Translations under genes and position numbers: made by a program
Shown: positions 47,241-56,205 of the stretch, in pieces
How positions within the stretch are numbered: position 1 is the stretch's first letter
How the letters are laid out: each line of letters begins with the position of its first letter
Assembly (NCBI RefSeq): GCF_000299575.1
Contig: NZ_AMGO01000021.1
Span: 310,001 to 374,000, forward strand
Origin: Oceaniovalibus guishaninsula JLT2003
GTDB lineage: Bacteria > Pseudomonadota > Alphaproteobacteria > Rhodobacterales > Rhodobacteraceae
Direction of reading: 5' to 3'
Length of the DNA: 64,000 nt
The notes under the pieces: generated by a model
Databases searched by the model: none
The model's input: only the letters and a program-made list of their open reading frames with translations
Told to the model about the DNA's origin: nothing

Positions 47241-48635
47241 ATGTCGCACGACCATATCGTCAAGGATATCGCGCTGGCCGCCTATGGCCGCAAGGAACTG
47301 GACATCGCCGAGACCGAGATGCCTGGGCTGATGGCCCTGCGGGCGGAATACGGCGAGGCGCAGCCGCTGAAGGGTGCGCGCATCGCGGGCAGCCTGCACA
47401 TGACCATCCAGACCGGCGTGCTGATCGAGACGCTGGTGGCGCTTGGCGCCGAAGTGCGCTGGGCGTCGTGCAACATCTTCTCGACCCAGGACCACGCCGC
47501 CGCGGCCATCGCCGAGCGTGGCATCCCCGTCTTCGCCATCAAGGGCGAAACGCTGGAGGAATACTGGGACTATGCCGACCGGATCTTCGACTTCGGCGAC
47601 GATTCCGCGAACCTGATCCTCGACGACGGCGGCGATGCCACGCTTTACATCCTGCTGGGCGCGCGGGTCGAGGCGGGCGAGGACGACCTGATCGCCGTGC
47701 CCAAATCCGAGGAGGAGGAGGCGCTGTTCGCGCAGATCCGCAAGCGGTTGAAGGCCAGCCCCGGCTGGTTCGCCCGCCAGCGCGACGCCATCAAGGGTGT
47801 GAGCGAAGAGACGACGACCGGCGTGCATCGGCTTTACGAATTGAAGAAGCAGGGACGTCTGCCCTTCCCCGCGATCAACGTGAACGACAGCGTCACCAAG
47901 TCCAAGTTCGACAACAAGTATGGCTGCCGCGAAAGCCTGGTGGACGGCATCCGGCGCGCCACCGACACGATGATGGCCGGCAAGGTCGCGCTGGTTTGCG
48001 GCTATGGCGACGTGGGCAAGGGCAGTGCCGCGTCGTTGCGTGGCGCCGGCGCGCGCGTGAAGGTGACGGAAGTGGACCCGATCTGCGCGCTTCAGGCGGC
48101 GATGGACGGATTTGAGGTGGTGCTGCTGGAGGATGTGGTGGCGTCCGCCGACATCTTCATCACCACGACGGGCAACCGCGACGTCATCCGCATCGAGCAT
48201 ATGCGCGAGATGAAGGACATGGCCATCGTCGGCAATATCGGCCATTTCGACAACGAGATTCAGGTCGCCAACCTGCGCAACCACAAATGGACGAACATCA
48301 AGGAACAGGTGGACATGATCGAGATGCCTTCGGGCAATCGCATCATCCTGCTGTCCGAAGGGCGTCTTCTGAACCTCGGCAACGCCACCGGCCATCCGTC
48401 CTTCGTGATGTCGGCGTCGTTCACCAATCAGGTTCTTGCGCAGATCGAGCTTTGGGTGCGTGGCAACGAATACGACAGCGACGTCTATATCCTGCCCAAG
48501 CATCTGGACGAAAAGGTCGCGCGCCTGCATCTGGACCGGATCGGCGTGCGCCTGACCAAGCTCGACCCGGAACAGGCCGCCTATATCGGCGTGTCGCCCG
48601 ACGGCCCGTTCAAGCCGGAACACTATCGCTACTAG
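47241..48635 (+). CDS. ahcY: adenosylhomocysteinase
   Basis: A 464-residue NAD-dependent S-adenosylhomocysteine hydrolase that splits SAH into adenosine and homocysteine, relieving inhibition of methyltransferases. The NAD-binding GYGDVGKG lies around residue 255, and [20 protein letters not shown] and C-terminal FKPEHYRY are characteristic. GAAGGG precedes the ATG. Length includes the ~40-residue insert typical of proteobacterial forms. Confidence 0.96.
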   Translation: MSHDHIVKDIALAAYGRKELDIAETEMPGLMALRAEYGEAQPLKGARIAGSLHMTIQTGVLIETLVALGAEVRWASCNIFSTQDHAAAAIAERGIPVFAIKGETLEEYWDYADRIFDFGDDSANLILDDGGDATLYILLGARVEAGEDDLIAVPKSEEEEALFAQIRKRLKASPGWFARQRDAIKGVSEETTTGVHRLYELKKQGRLPFPAINVNDSVTKSKFDNKYGCRESLVDGIRRATDTMMAGKVALVCGYGDVGKGSAASLRGAGARVKVTEVDPICALQAAMDGFEVVLLEDVVASADIFITTTGNRDVIRIEHMREMKDMAIVGNIGHFDNEIQVANLRNHKWTNIKEQVDMIEMPSGNRIILLSEGRLLNLGNATGHPSFVMSASFTNQVLAQIELWVRGNEYDSDVYILPKHLDEKVARLHLDRIGVRLTKLDPEQAAYIGVSPDGPFKPEHYRY

Positions 48636-48650
48636 ACGGAACGTCCGTTA

Positions 48651-48675
48651 CCTTCGCGGCATGAACCCGCGAAGG
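48651..48675. ncRNA. RNA hairpin between ahcY and DUF2853 gene
   Basis: CCTTCGCGG (48651-48659) pairs perfectly with CCGCGAAGG (48667-48675) around a 7-base loop, giving a 9-bp GC-rich stem. The 3' arm overlaps the Shine-Dalgarno AGGAGG (48673-48678) of the next gene. It could terminate ahcY transcripts or lower translation of the downstream gene. No U-run follows. A small second stem ACGGA/TCCGT is at 48636-48648. Confidence 0.5.
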
Positions 48676-48686
48676 AGGACCGCATC

Positions 48687-49028
48687 ATGGGACGACGCGA
48701 CGAGCTGATCGAGAAATATGCCGAGGATCTGCGCACCAAGTGCGACATGGATCCCGACATGGACCTTCTGCGCAAGGTGACGATCGGCTGCGGCCCGACG
48801 ATCTATAACCGCGACAGTTCCACCATCTCGCAGGGCGACACGGACGAGCTGAAAACGATCCGCGACAACTTCCTGATCAAGAAGCTGGGCCTGCCCGACG
48901 ACGAGCATCTGATGGGCGGCATCCAGTCTGTCCTGACGACCTATGGCCGCGAGAACCGGCAGAAATATCGTGCGGTTGTGTATTACCTGCTGGTCAAGCA
49001 TTTCGGCAAGGAAGACGTCTATGCCTGA
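48687..49028 (+). CDS. DUF2853 family protein
   Basis: A 113-residue, charged, soluble protein resembling DUF2853, whose function is unknown. No signal peptide or membrane segment. A strong AAGGAGG lies eight bases before the ATG, but is partly within a stable hairpin. It lies between ahcY and a membrane protein gene (3 bp). Confidence 0.78.
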   Translation: MGRRDELIEKYAEDLRTKCDMDPDMDLLRKVTIGCGPTIYNRDSSTISQGDTDELKTIRDNFLIKKLGLPDDEHLMGGIQSVLTTYGRENRQKYRAVVYYLLVKHFGKEDVYA

Positions 49029-49031
49029 CGC

Positions 49032-49727
49032 GTGGCGGTGCTGAGCGGGCTGAGGCAAAGGCAGCCCGACCTTTACGGGCTGCTGACGACCCTGACGATG
49101 GGTCTCGTCGCGTTTTTGATCGTCCTTGCCTCGGGCCGGGGGATGCCGATGGCGGGTGTCGCCTTGGCCGCGGGGCTGTGGCTGGGCGACAGCACCTTGC
49201 GGCTGGAAACGGCGGCGATCTATCCCGACGTGCTGCCGCGCCTGAAGAAGGCCGTCTGGGGCATCGGGAACGCGCTGTCGTTTCTAGCGGTTCTGGTCAT
49301 CGTCCTTGCCGGGCCGGTCACACAGCGATCCGATCTGATCGCGCCGCTGATCGTCATGCCAGTCTATGGCGCACTGATGGCCTTCGTCGTCAGGCCGCGC
49401 GGCGCGAAGGCGGAACCGTTCTACGATCCCGCGCCCGCGCTCTGGCCCGGCAGATGGGCGCGCTGGACGGGGCCCGGTCAGATCCTGCTGATGATCCTGC
49501 CGCCGCTGATCTTCCTCTGGCCGGTCGTGGTCGACGGGACGCCCAGACGAACGGCATTCGTTCTGTTCGGTCTCTGCCTGGGGCTGAGCGCCGTGCTGCC
49601 CCTACATGCCGCGCTGCCCCGCCGGCGGCGCGGGGCAGACCGCGTCTGGCGGGTCGTTCGTGGCGGTCTCGTCGTCGGGGCGGTCGTCTGGCTGGTGCTG
49701 GCCTTCGCCCAAGGGCATGCAGGCTAG
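49032..49727 (+). CDS. integral membrane protein, function unknown
   Basis: A 231-residue protein with about six hydrophobic segments (roughly 17-33, 36-52, 78-94, 103-119, 150-168, 175-195 and 209-225), arginine-rich loops and no recognised motif. The start is GTG at 49032, three bases after the DUF2853 stop, so it is likely translated from the same transcript. The TAG stop is shared via CTAG with the convergent EVE-domain gene. Confidence 0.6.
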   Translation: MAVLSGLRQRQPDLYGLLTTLTMGLVAFLIVLASGRGMPMAGVALAAGLWLGDSTLRLETAAIYPDVLPRLKKAVWGIGNALSFLAVLVIVLAGPVTQRSDLIAPLIVMPVYGALMAFVVRPRGAKAEPFYDPAPALWPGRWARWTGPGQILLMILPPLIFLWPVVVDGTPRRTAFVLFGLCLGLSAVLPLHAALPRRRRGADRVWRVVRGGLVVGAVVWLVLAFAQGHAG

Positions 49728-50137
49728 ACGCCCGCAAGGTCCAGCACGACGGTCCATTCCTCGGGTTCGACCGGCTGGACGGACAGGCGCGGCAGACGCA
49801 CCAGCGCCATCCCGGCCAGACGGCCATCCGCCTTGCACGCGGCCAGCGTCACGGGCCGGGGCAGCGGCGCTTCGGCGCTGACGGTCACGCAATCCCATCG
49901 GCCGGTGTCATCCGTCGGATCGGGATGAGCAGGCGCGATCACACGGACGATGCCGACGATGGCCCGCTCGGTCTGGGAATGATAGAAGAACGCCAAGTCG
50001 TCCACGGCCATCTCGCGCAGCATGCGGCGGGCCTGATGGTTGCGAACGCCGGTCCAATCCTCGCCCTTGGCACCGCGCGCGACCTGATCGGCCCACGACC
50101 AGTCGGACGGTTCGGATTTCAACAGCCAAAGCTTCAT
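49724..50137 (-). CDS. EVE domain protein
   Basis: A 137-residue single-domain EVE protein of the PUA-like superfamily. [26 protein letters not shown], and the [13 protein letters not shown] segment are the family landmarks. EVE domains bind modified bases in DNA or RNA; the target is unknown. Start ATG overlaps the tsaD stop by 4 bp. A much longer frame upstream belongs to the reverse of other genes and is ignored. Confidence 0.88.
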   Translation of the reverse strand: MKLWLLKSEPSDWSWADQVARGAKGEDWTGVRNHQARRMLREMAVDDLAFFYHSQTERAIVGIVRVIAPAHPDPTDDTGRWDCVTVSAEAPLPRPVTLAACKADGRLAGMALVRLPRLSVQPVEPEEWTVVLDLAGV

Positions 50138-51228
50138 ACCTTCGCCCCCCGCTTGCCCGATCCGATGCGCGGGGCCTGCGTCGCGTCCAGCGGCCAGCGC
50201 GGGCGCGCCGTCAGGCCGGGGTCGTCGCGATGGCCAAGGCGAAACCGCTCGATCCCCGCCCATGCGATCATCGCGGCATTGTCGGTGCAAAGCGCCAAAG
50301 GCGGCGCCGAGAACGGCAATCCCGCCTCGTCGGCGACCCGGACCAGCGCCGCGCGGATGGGGCCGTTCGCCGCCACGCCGCCCGCCACGGCGAAGGCGCC
50401 GGCCCCGGCGTCGCGCGCCAGCGCGATGGCCCGACGCGACTTTTCGGCCAGAACGTCGCAGATTGCTGCCTGAAAGCCGGCGCACAGATCCGCCCTGTCC
50501 TGCCGGGCAAGCGCGCCGTCCCGCATCAAGGCGTCGCGTTCGCGCAACACCGCCGTCTTGAGGCCCGAAAACGACAGATCGCATCCGGGCCGATTCAGCA
50601 GCGGGCGCGGCAGCGCGAAACGCCCCGGATCGCCGCTCCGCGCCTCGGCCTCGACCGATGGGCCGCCCGGCTGGGCAAGGCCGAGGATCCGGGCGGTCTT
50701 GTCGAACGCCTCGCCCGGCGCGTCGTCGATGGTTGTGCCCAGGCGCATGAAATCGTCGGCCCCGCGCACCAGCAGGAACTGGCAATGGCCGCCCGAGACC
50801 AGCAGCATCAGATAGGGAAAACCGAGGCCGTCGGTCAGCCTCGGGGTCAGCGCGTGACCGGCCAGATGGTTGACCCCCAGCAGCGGCAGGCCGGCCGCGG
50901 TGGCCAGGCCCCGCGCGAACATCACGCCCGCCAATACCCCGCCGATCAGCCCCGGCCCGGCGGTGACGGCGACAGCGTCGCAATCGGCAAGCCGCAATCC
51001 GGCATCGGCCAGCGCGGTTTCGGTGCAGAGATCCAGCTTTTCGACATGGGCGCGCGCCGCGATCTCGGGGACGACGCCGCCGAACCGCGCATGCAGGTCG
51101 GTCTGGCTGGAAACCACGTTCGACAGGATTTGCGCACACTCTTCCGGCCCCAAGCGCACGATGGCCGCGGCGGTATCGTCGCAGCTGCTTTCCAGTCCAA
51201 GGATGGTCAATGTATCGGGCATGGGCAT
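50134..51228 (-). CDS. tsaD: tRNA N6-threonylcarbamoyladenosine transferase TsaD
   Basis: A 364-residue ASKHA-fold enzyme of t6A synthesis. [10 protein letters not shown] near the N terminus, metal-binding [15 protein letters not shown] and the C-terminal [10 protein letters not shown] motif are conserved. Start ATG at 51228 or two codons later (51222); earlier starts would run into the divergent hemD promoter. It is upstream of the EVE gene, as in many related genomes, where gpsA usually also appears but is absent here. Confidence 0.93.
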   Translation of the reverse strand: MPMPDTLTILGLESSCDDTAAAIVRLGPEECAQILSNVVSSQTDLHARFGGVVPEIAARAHVEKLDLCTETALADAGLRLADCDAVAVTAGPGLIGGVLAGVMFARGLATAAGLPLLGVNHLAGHALTPRLTDGLGFPYLMLLVSGGHCQFLLVRGADDFMRLGTTIDDAPGEAFDKTARILGLAQPGGPSVEAEARSGDPGRFALPRPLLNRPGCDLSFSGLKTAVLRERDALMRDGALARQDRADLCAGFQAAICDVLAEKSRRAIALARDAGAGAFAVAGGVAANGPIRAALVRVADEAGLPFSAPPLALCTDNAAMIAWAGIERFRLGHRDDPGLTARPRWPLDATQAPRIGSGKRGAKV

Positions 51229-51293
51229 CGGGTTGCGGCAAGGGTTCGGCGGGCGTAGCAAAGCGCGAACGCCCCGACAATGGCAGGCGCGCG

Positions 51294-51995
51294 ATGACCC
51301 GAACCCCGTCCCTGTTGCTGACACGGCCCTTTGCGGCGTCGCGCCGCACCGCCCACGACCTGCGCCGCGCCGGACTGACGGTGCCGATCCTCTTTTCGCC
51401 GGCTTTGCGGATCGTGCCGCTTGCGGGCGACATTCCCGCGCGGGGGACGCTGATCTTCACCTCCGAAGCGGGCGTTGCCGCCGCCGCCGCGCGGGCCGAC
51501 CTGCGCGGAAGGCGGGCCGTCGCGGTCGGCGACTGGACGGCCGCCGCCGCCCGATCCGCGGGAATGACGTGCCTTTCCGCTTCGGGCGACGCGACCGCCC
51601 TGAGCGCGCTTCTGCTGTCCCTTCCGCGCGAACCGGAACCGTTCGTCAGGATCCGGGGCCGTCACGCGGCGGGCGATCTAGCGGGGCAACTGAAGCGCGC
51701 CGGCATCGCCGTGATCGAGACGACGCTTTACGACCAGCGCCCCTGTCCGCCCACCGATGCCGCCCGGCGCGCGGCAGATACCGGCCGGACGGTCCTGCCG
51801 CTCTATTCGCCGCGCAGCGCCGCCATCGTCGGGTCGTGGTGGCCGCATGGTGCGCATGACCTGCATGTCGTCGCGATGAGCGATGCGGTCGCCGTCGCGT
51901 GGGGAGCCACCGTCGCCGCCGTCGCCCCGCATCCCGACGCCGCGGCCATGAACGATGCGATCCTCGCGGTTGCCGGCGCACTGGACTTGCGATGA
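51294..51995 (+). CDS. hemD: uroporphyrinogen-III synthase
   Basis: A 233-residue, poorly conserved enzyme that closes hydroxymethylbilane to uroporphyrinogen III. Its two-domain fold can be recognised from LLLTRP at the start, [11 protein letters not shown] near residue 52 and the SPRSAAIV segment near 175. The next genes (Mic60-like and hemY) agree with this identity. ATG 51294 is preferred; hemC is not in the window. Confidence 0.82.
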   Translation: MTRTPSLLLTRPFAASRRTAHDLRRAGLTVPILFSPALRIVPLAGDIPARGTLIFTSEAGVAAAAARADLRGRRAVAVGDWTAAAARSAGMTCLSASGDATALSALLLSLPREPEPFVRIRGRHAAGDLAGQLKRAGIAVIETTLYDQRPCPPTDAARRAADTGRTVLPLYSPRSAAIVGSWWPHGAHDLHVVAMSDAVAVAWGATVAAVAPHPDAAAMNDAILAVAGALDLR

Positions 51996-52070
51996 AGGGG
52001 AACGATAAGGTTCGTGCGGACCTGTTCTTTCGGCGGTTGGACGCCGGACGACCGGAAGGGGAATGATAGA

Positions 52071-53474
52071 GTGGCAAAACCGACGCAGACCGGCACCGGC
52101 AGGGCGGGCGATCCCGCGACCGATCCCAACGTCGAGGACGCGGAACTTGCGCCGACCGATCCGGCAACCGTTCCCGAACCTGTCGAGCCGGAGAATGCCG
52201 GGACGGATCGCACCGCGCCCGTGGCCGACGATGCCGCGCGCTACGACACGACGGGCGAGGGCACCGCGTCGGCGGCTGCCGATCCCGGCACACCGTCCGA
52301 TCCGCCCCCCGAGGATACCGGTGCCGGTGCCCCCGCAGCCGGAACCGCGCCTCCCCCGCGTGGCCCCGGCTTTTTCGTCCTGCTGCTGGGCGGTCTGGTC
52401 GCGGGCGGGATCGGCTATCTTGCGGCGGCGTATTTCACGCCGCAGGACGACGATGCCGCGGTGATCGCACGCCTCGACGCGGTCGAGGCGCAGCTTTCCG
52501 CCCCTGCCGACCCCGACGACACGCCGGAACGGCTGGCCGCGTCCGAAACCGGCATCGGCACCCTGCAATCCCGTGTCGATGCCATCGAGGAAGCGCTCGC
52601 CGCCGCCCCCGACAGCGATGCCGCCACCGCCGATGGCGATACGACGGCGATCGACACGCTACGCGCCGATCTTGACGGGCTGACCCGGCAGCTCGGCGAT
52701 CTGTCGAACCGGCTGGACAGCAGCGTTTCGGATGCTACCGACCGTCTGGCGGCGCTCGGCGACGATCTGAACGGCCTGACGACCCGGATCGACGATCTGG
52801 AAAGCGGCCTGTCCGATCTGCGCGATCAGGTGCAGGAGAACGCCGCCGGCCCGACCGAGGACGATATCGAGGCGTTGAAGACCCAGTTGAGCGATCTGTC
52901 GGCGCAGTTCGACGAGCAGGTCGAGGCGCAGAAGGCCGCCATCGCCGAGGCGCAGCAGGCGGCCACCGCGGAAACGCGGCGCGTCTCGGCTGCCGCCGCG
53001 ATGTCGCGCATCCAGTCGGCGGTCGAGAACGGTCGCCCGTTCCTCGAATCCATCGCCGCCTTTCAGGAAGCGTCGGACATCGTCGTGCCGCAGCCGTTGA
53101 TGGCCACGGCATCGGACGGCGTCGCGTCGCTGACGGAGTTGCAGCGGTCCTTCGACGATGCCGCGCGCGACGCGCTGGAAGTGTCCTTGTCGGAAACGGC
53201 CGGAGACGGGGTCGGCAATCGCCTGACGGCGTTCCTGCGCGCGCAGACGCAGGCGCGGTCGCTCGACGAACGCGCGGGGGCCGATCCCGATGCCGTCCTG
53301 TCGCGGGCCGCCGCCCGTGTGGCCGAGGGCGACCTGCCCGCGGCCCTGGACGAGATCGCGAACCTGCCGCCCGGCGGTCAGCAGGCGATGGCGGAATGGA
53401 CCCGCAGGGCCCAGGCCCGTGTTGACGCGCGGGCTGCGGCGGACCAGCTGTCCGCCGCGCTGAACAGCAACTGA
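52071..53474 (+). CDS. Mic60/mitofilin-like membrane protein
   Basis: A 467-residue protein with an acidic, proline-rich cytoplasmic N terminus (about 1-95), one membrane helix (about 99-121), a long coiled coil (about 130-300) and a conserved C-terminal domain (about 300-460) resembling mitofilin. Alphaproteobacterial homologues of Mic60, which shape intracytoplasmic membranes or cristae contact sites, occur between hemD and hemY, exactly as here. Start GTG at 52071 is selected over a longer frame. Confidence 0.82.
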   Translation: MAKPTQTGTGRAGDPATDPNVEDAELAPTDPATVPEPVEPENAGTDRTAPVADDAARYDTTGEGTASAAADPGTPSDPPPEDTGAGAPAAGTAPPPRGPGFFVLLLGGLVAGGIGYLAAAYFTPQDDDAAVIARLDAVEAQLSAPADPDDTPERLAASETGIGTLQSRVDAIEEALAAAPDSDAATADGDTTAIDTLRADLDGLTRQLGDLSNRLDSSVSDATDRLAALGDDLNGLTTRIDDLESGLSDLRDQVQENAAGPTEDDIEALKTQLSDLSAQFDEQVEAQKAAIAEAQQAATAETRRVSAAAAMSRIQSAVENGRPFLESIAAFQEASDIVVPQPLMATASDGVASLTELQRSFDDAARDALEVSLSETAGDGVGNRLTAFLRAQTQARSLDERAGADPDAVLSRAAARVAEGDLPAALDEIANLPPGGQQAMAEWTRRAQARVDARAAADQLSAALNSN

Positions 53475-53484
53475 AGGACGTTTC

Positions 53485-55092
53485 ATGCTCTGGTCCCTCC
53501 TGAAGATCGTCCTTTTCATCGTCGCGGTGGCGCTTCTAGCGGTGCTCGCGCAATGGCTGATGGCCGCCGACGGCGCGCTTCGCGTGTCGTTCGCCAACAT
53601 GGAATTCACGCTCGGCCCGTTGCAGGCGACCATCGCGCTGCTGCTGCTGCTGCTGACGGGCTGGATCGTGTTCAAACTGATCGGCCTGCTTTTCGCGTTC
53701 ATCCGCTTCCTCAACGGCGACGACACGGCCATTTCGCGGTATTTCTCCCGCAACCGGGAACGCAAGGGCTATCAGGCGCTGGCCGACGGCATGCTGGCGC
53801 TCGCCTCGGGCGAGGGGCGCGAGGCGATGGCACGGGCCGACCGGGCCGAGAAGTATCTGGGCCGACCCGAGCTAACGAACCTGATCACCGCCCAGGCGGC
53901 CGAGATGATCGGCGACCGCAAGCGTGCCGAGGATGTCTACAAGCGCCTGCTGGCCGACGACCGGACCCGGTTCGTCGGCGTGCGCGGCCTGTTGAAGCAG
54001 AAGCTCGACCAGGGCGATACCCAGACCGCGCTGCGGCTGGCGGAAAAGGCCTTCGCTCTCAAGCCGCGCCATCCGGAAACGCAGGATATCCTGCTGCGGC
54101 TTCAGGCCGGACAGGAAGACTGGCGGGGCGCGCGCCGCACGCTGGGGGCCAAGCTGAAATACGGCCAGCTTCCCCGTGACGTTCACAAGCGGCGCGATGC
54201 CGTGCTTGCATTGAGTGAAGCGAAGGACATCCTCGACGAAGGCAAGAGCGTGGAGGCGCGGATGGCCGCGATCGAGGCGAACCGCCTGTCGCCCGATCTG
54301 ATCCCGGCCGCCGTGATGGCGGCCCGCGGCTATGCCGAGAACAACCAGCAACGCTATGCCGTCCGCGTCCTGCGCAAAGCATGGGAGGTTCAGCCCCATC
54401 CCGATCTGGCCGCGGCCTATGCCGACCTGGAGCCGGACGAGACACCGCAGCAGCGGATCAAGCGTTTCGCCAAGCTCACCCGGCTCAAGCCCGACCACCC
54501 CGAGACGAAGATGCTTCTGGCCGAGCTGTACATCGCGGCCGAGGACTTTCCCGCCGCGCGCCGCGCTTTGGGCGATCTGGCCACCACCGCGCCGACGGCC
54601 CGGTCGGTCACGATCATGGCGGCCATCGAACGGGGCGAAGGGGCCGACGACGCCGTCGTGCGCGGCTGGCTGACCCGTGCGCTGAATGTGCCGCGCGGTC
54701 CGCAATGGGTATGCGACAATTGCCACACGGTGCATGGCGCCTGGGGCCCGATCTGCGGCAATTGCGGCGCTTTCGATACGCTGGCCTGGACGGAACCGCA
54801 GAACGACACGCTGGCCCTGCCGGTCGAATCGGGGATGCTTCCCCTGCTGGTGGGCCGCGTCGAAACCGCCCCGGTCGAAGTCGAGCCGTTGCAAACCCGC
54901 GATCCTGTCGTCACGCCGACCGACGGTGCGGACAACATGCCGGAAACGGTAGCGGCGACCCGGCCCGAACCGCAACCTGCGCCGGACCTCGAAGGCGACG
55001 ATCTGCCCCCGCGCGACGGGCCCGATCTGGTCATGCCCAAGGACGCGCAGACGCCCGGCGCGGACAGGAACGGCGCAAGACCGCCCAAATAG
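53485..55092 (+). CDS. hemY: HemY-like TPR membrane protein
   Basis: A 535-residue protein: two N-terminal membrane helices (about 5-26 and 42-68), a TPR-rich region (about 100-400) and a C-terminal zinc-ribbon-like element with Cys410, Cys413, Cys424 and Cys427, followed by a disordered proline-rich tail. The N-terminal HemY domain is a heme-operon marker, but its exact role is unclear; it should not be confused with the Bacillus HemY oxidase. Located 10 bp after the Mic60-like gene. Confidence 0.85.
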   Translation: MLWSLLKIVLFIVAVALLAVLAQWLMAADGALRVSFANMEFTLGPLQATIALLLLLLTGWIVFKLIGLLFAFIRFLNGDDTAISRYFSRNRERKGYQALADGMLALASGEGREAMARADRAEKYLGRPELTNLITAQAAEMIGDRKRAEDVYKRLLADDRTRFVGVRGLLKQKLDQGDTQTALRLAEKAFALKPRHPETQDILLRLQAGQEDWRGARRTLGAKLKYGQLPRDVHKRRDAVLALSEAKDILDEGKSVEARMAAIEANRLSPDLIPAAVMAARGYAENNQQRYAVRVLRKAWEVQPHPDLAAAYADLEPDETPQQRIKRFAKLTRLKPDHPETKMLLAELYIAAEDFPAARRALGDLATTAPTARSVTIMAAIERGEGADDAVVRGWLTRALNVPRGPQWVCDNCHTVHGAWGPICGNCGAFDTLAWTEPQNDTLALPVESGMLPLLVGRVETAPVEVEPLQTRDPVVTPTDGADNMPETVAATRPEPQPAPDLEGDDLPPRDGPDLVMPKDAQTPGADRNGARPPK

Positions 55093-55139
55093 ACCTTTCC
55101 CCCCTGCGCGATCCTTGCTAGGAACCGCGCCGGAACGGG

Positions 55140-55215
55140 GCCGCTGTAGCTCAGCTGGTAGAGCACGTCATTCGTAATGATGGGGTCGGGGGTTCGAGTC
55201 CCTTCAGCGGCACCA
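55140..55215 (+). tRNA. tRNA-Thr (anticodon CGT)
   Basis: A 76-base sequence folds as a tRNA: acceptor GCCGCTG with CAGCGGC, D-arm GCTC/GAGC, anticodon stem CGTCA/TGATG (one G-T pair) with loop TTCGTAA, T-arm with GTTCGAGTC, discriminator A, encoded CCA. Anticodon CGT reads ACG threonine codons. Confidence 0.96.
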
Positions 55216-55328
55216 CTTTCCACTTGGGCCGGCCCGCCGCGCCGCGAAAACAATCCCGCCTATTTTAACCGTTAGGTCATCCTTCACCGCGCCATGCTAG
55301 ATCGGCTGTCGGGGGAAGTGAGGCTGCC

Positions 55329-56138
55329 ATGACGACGCGTTCCAACGCGCCGGTTATCATCAAGCGCAAGAAGGTCATCGCTGGCGGCGGCCATCACGGC
55401 GGCGCGTGGAAGGTGGCCTATGCCGACTTCGTGACGGCGATGATGGCCTTCTTCATGCTGATGTGGCTGCTGAATGCGACCACCGAAACCCAGCGCAAGG
55501 GCATTGCCGACTATTTCAGCCCCTCGATCCCCGTGGCGCGCGTGTCGGGTGGCGGGGACGGTGCGCTGTCGGGCCACACTGCCTTTGCCGAAATCAAGGC
55601 CGCGCATGCCGGCAGGATCGGTGAAAAACAGGTTCCCGACCCCGGCGTTTCCGGCGACGACGCCCTGGCGGACATCGAAGATCGGCTGAAGGCAATGTCG
55701 GGCGAAAGCATGGCTGCCGACGATCTGCTGCGCCACATCGTCACCCGCGTCACCGACGAGGGGCTGATCGTCACGCTGATGTCGCTGCCGGACGAGCCGC
55801 TGTTCGACGGCCGCACCGTCGAGCCGACGCAGTTGCTGAAGGATCTGGTCGATGTCGTCGGTCAGGTCTTCGCCATGGCGCGGAACGGCCTGGCTGTCGA
55901 AGGCCATCTGCGGGCCGCGCCGGTGGTGCTGCGCGACAACCCCGTCTGGGACATCTCTGTCGCGCGGGCCGGGGCCGTGCGCGACCTGATCACCGAACGG
56001 GACGTCAGCGAATCGCGGATCGTCCGCATGACCGGGCATGGCGACCGCATGCCTTGGCAGGACGACCCGATGGACATGCGCAACGACCGGATCGAGCTGA
56101 TCCTTCTACGGACGCCCGACACGTCCCGAATCCGTTAG
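55329..56138 (+). CDS. motB: flagellar motor protein MotB
   Basis: A 269-residue stator protein with a basic cytoplasmic N terminus, one membrane helix (about 28-50) with proton-carrying Asp33 in YADFVTAMMAF, and a C-terminal OmpA-like peptidoglycan-binding domain (about 135-260; the VEGHLR and GHGDRMP motifs). MotA is not in the window. It is first of a five-gene flagellar run on the plus strand. Confidence 0.9.
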   Translation: MTTRSNAPVIIKRKKVIAGGGHHGGAWKVAYADFVTAMMAFFMLMWLLNATTETQRKGIADYFSPSIPVARVSGGGDGALSGHTAFAEIKAAHAGRIGEKQVPDPGVSGDDALADIEDRLKAMSGESMAADDLLRHIVTRVTDEGLIVTLMSLPDEPLFDGRTVEPTQLLKDLVDVVGQVFAMARNGLAVEGHLRAAPVVLRDNPVWDISVARAGAVRDLITERDVSESRIVRMTGHGDRMPWQDDPMDMRNDRIELILLRTPDTSRIR

Positions 56139-56149
56139 TCTCACGTTAA
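56135..56149. promoter_or_regulatory. imperfect CtrA-like box upstream of flgE
   Basis: TTAG-TCTCACG-TTAA matches TTAA-N7-TTAA at 7 of 8 positions, about 57 bp before the flgE ATG and overlapping the motB stop. CtrA controls flagellar genes in many alphaproteobacteria. Suggestive only. Confidence 0.35.
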
Positions 56150-56205
56150 GCCCATTGCCCTAGCAAGAGGTCAGACGGACGACTCGCAAAGGGAAGGCGA
56201 ACCGC

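Noticed and set aside
55140-55215. tRNA-Thr as an integration site of an island containing the flagellar genes
   Set aside because: No integrase gene and no repeat of the tRNA 3' end were found; the flagellar genes have normal composition.
55260-55275. TTAACCGTTAGG before motB as a CtrA box
   Set aside because: Spacing between the half sites is 3 rather than 7 bases, so the consensus is not met.
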